64,000 nucleotides of DNA from assembly GCF_001183605.1 (NCBI RefSeq), contig NZ_LFXJ01000010.1, positions 248,001 through 312,000 on the forward strand. The letters run 5' to 3'. The notes under the pieces are model-generated. The model was not told the DNA's origin and ran no database searches. It worked only from the letters and a program-made list of their open reading frames with translations. This stretch comes from Lysinibacillus xylanilyticus. GTDB lineage: Bacteria; Bacillota; Bacilli; Bacillales_A; Planococcaceae. The position numbers and the translations under genes were made by a program. Within the stretch, counting starts at the first letter, position 1. Each line of letters opens with the position of its first letter. Shown piece by piece: positions 63,860-64,000 of the stretch.

Positions 63860-64000
63860 ATGAAAAAAAATATTGGGCTTCTTATCGTCGTGTTACTAGT
63901 AGCCGCGATGATTGGTACATATGTAAAACAGCAAATTGATAAAGATCGTGAAATTGAAACAACTTCTCTTGGAAAAGAAATGGATGAGCGAAAGATTGGT
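63860..64000 (+). CDS. Membrane-anchored protein, partial (right edge)
   Basis: The first 47 codons only: a short basic N-terminus, one membrane anchor (IGLLIVVLLVAAMIGTYV), then a charged stretch. GGGAGG precedes the ATG. This layout is common for TlpA/ResA-like thiol-disulfide proteins, but no redox motif is inside the window. Confidence 0.6.
   Translation, partial: MKKNIGLLIVVLLVAAMIGTYVKQQIDKDREIETTSLGKEMDERKIG

Noticed and set aside
1..64000. tRNA or rRNA genes
   Set aside because: I saw no cloverleaf with GTTCRANNC or rRNA core sequences in the intergenic stretches. A covariance-model scan would be decisive.

Overview
The window looks like chromosome from a low-GC, flagellated, rod-shaped Firmicute of the Lysinibacillus/Solibacillus group (Planococcaceae/Bacillaceae). 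Evidence: an SLH-domain cell-surface protein; a secA2-slaP pair (S-layer secretion); a second, canonical secA next to hpf and prfB; and gene order close to the Bacillus subtilis degSU-comF-flagellar-secA-prfB-ftsEX/uvrBA neighbourhood. This identification rests on synteny and protein recognition only; no search was run. I saw no rRNA, tRNA or CRISPR array.

Layout. 1-9.5 kb: cell-envelope block, with an SLH protein cut by the left edge, an S41 peptidase, BrnQ, a LysM-NlpC/P60 hydrolase, and slaP/secA2. 9.7-13 kb: a TagO/WecA-type lipid-carrier transferase, an LCP ligase and a YigZ/YvyE protein. 13-20 kb: degS-degU, a lipoprotein, a DegV protein, comFA-comFC (no comFB) and yvyF. 20-26.2 kb: late flagellar genes flgM-flgN-flgK-flgL-yviE-fliW-csrA-hag, with a sigma-D promoter and two CsrA-type sites in the hag leader. 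26.3-36.9 kb: a glycosylation island between hag and fliD, holding an AT-rich motility accessory factor (Maf/DUF115), an unknown 116-aa protein, a seven-gene legionaminic-acid pathway (legB-legC-legG-legI-legH-ptmE-legF), a decayed IS1182-type transposase and a glycosyltransferase. 37.2-40.8 kb: flaG-fliD-fliS-fliT, where FliD carries an insert of about 285 residues. 41-48.2 kb: PilZ protein, hpf (sigma-H-type promoter), secA, comK, prfB (programmed frameshift), a second comK-like gene and an IDEAL-domain gene. 48.4-55.5 kb: ECF sigma factor plus DUF4179 protein, then uvrB-uvrA. 56-64 kb: a GHL10-type glycoside hydrolase with a broken tail, a YvlB-like protein behind a sigma-W-type promoter, ftsE-ftsX with a PcsB/CwlO-like M23 hydrolase, and the start of a small membrane/redox-like pair.

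How the genes work together. DegSU and two ComK-type regulators sit with competence genes (comF) and motility genes. FliW-CsrA-Hag form the flagellin homeostasis switch. The glycosylation island can make CMP-legionaminic acid and, through Maf, attach it to flagellin. SecA2/SlaP and the wall hydrolases serve the S-layer and peptidoglycan.

The least explained content is in the intergenic DNA. Five clear arrays and two weaker ones sit just beyond transcription terminators. The unit sequence differs between loci, but the clear arrays all have a period of 21 bp. Separate short dispersed modules form hairpins whose loops are conserved while the stems change in a compensatory way.
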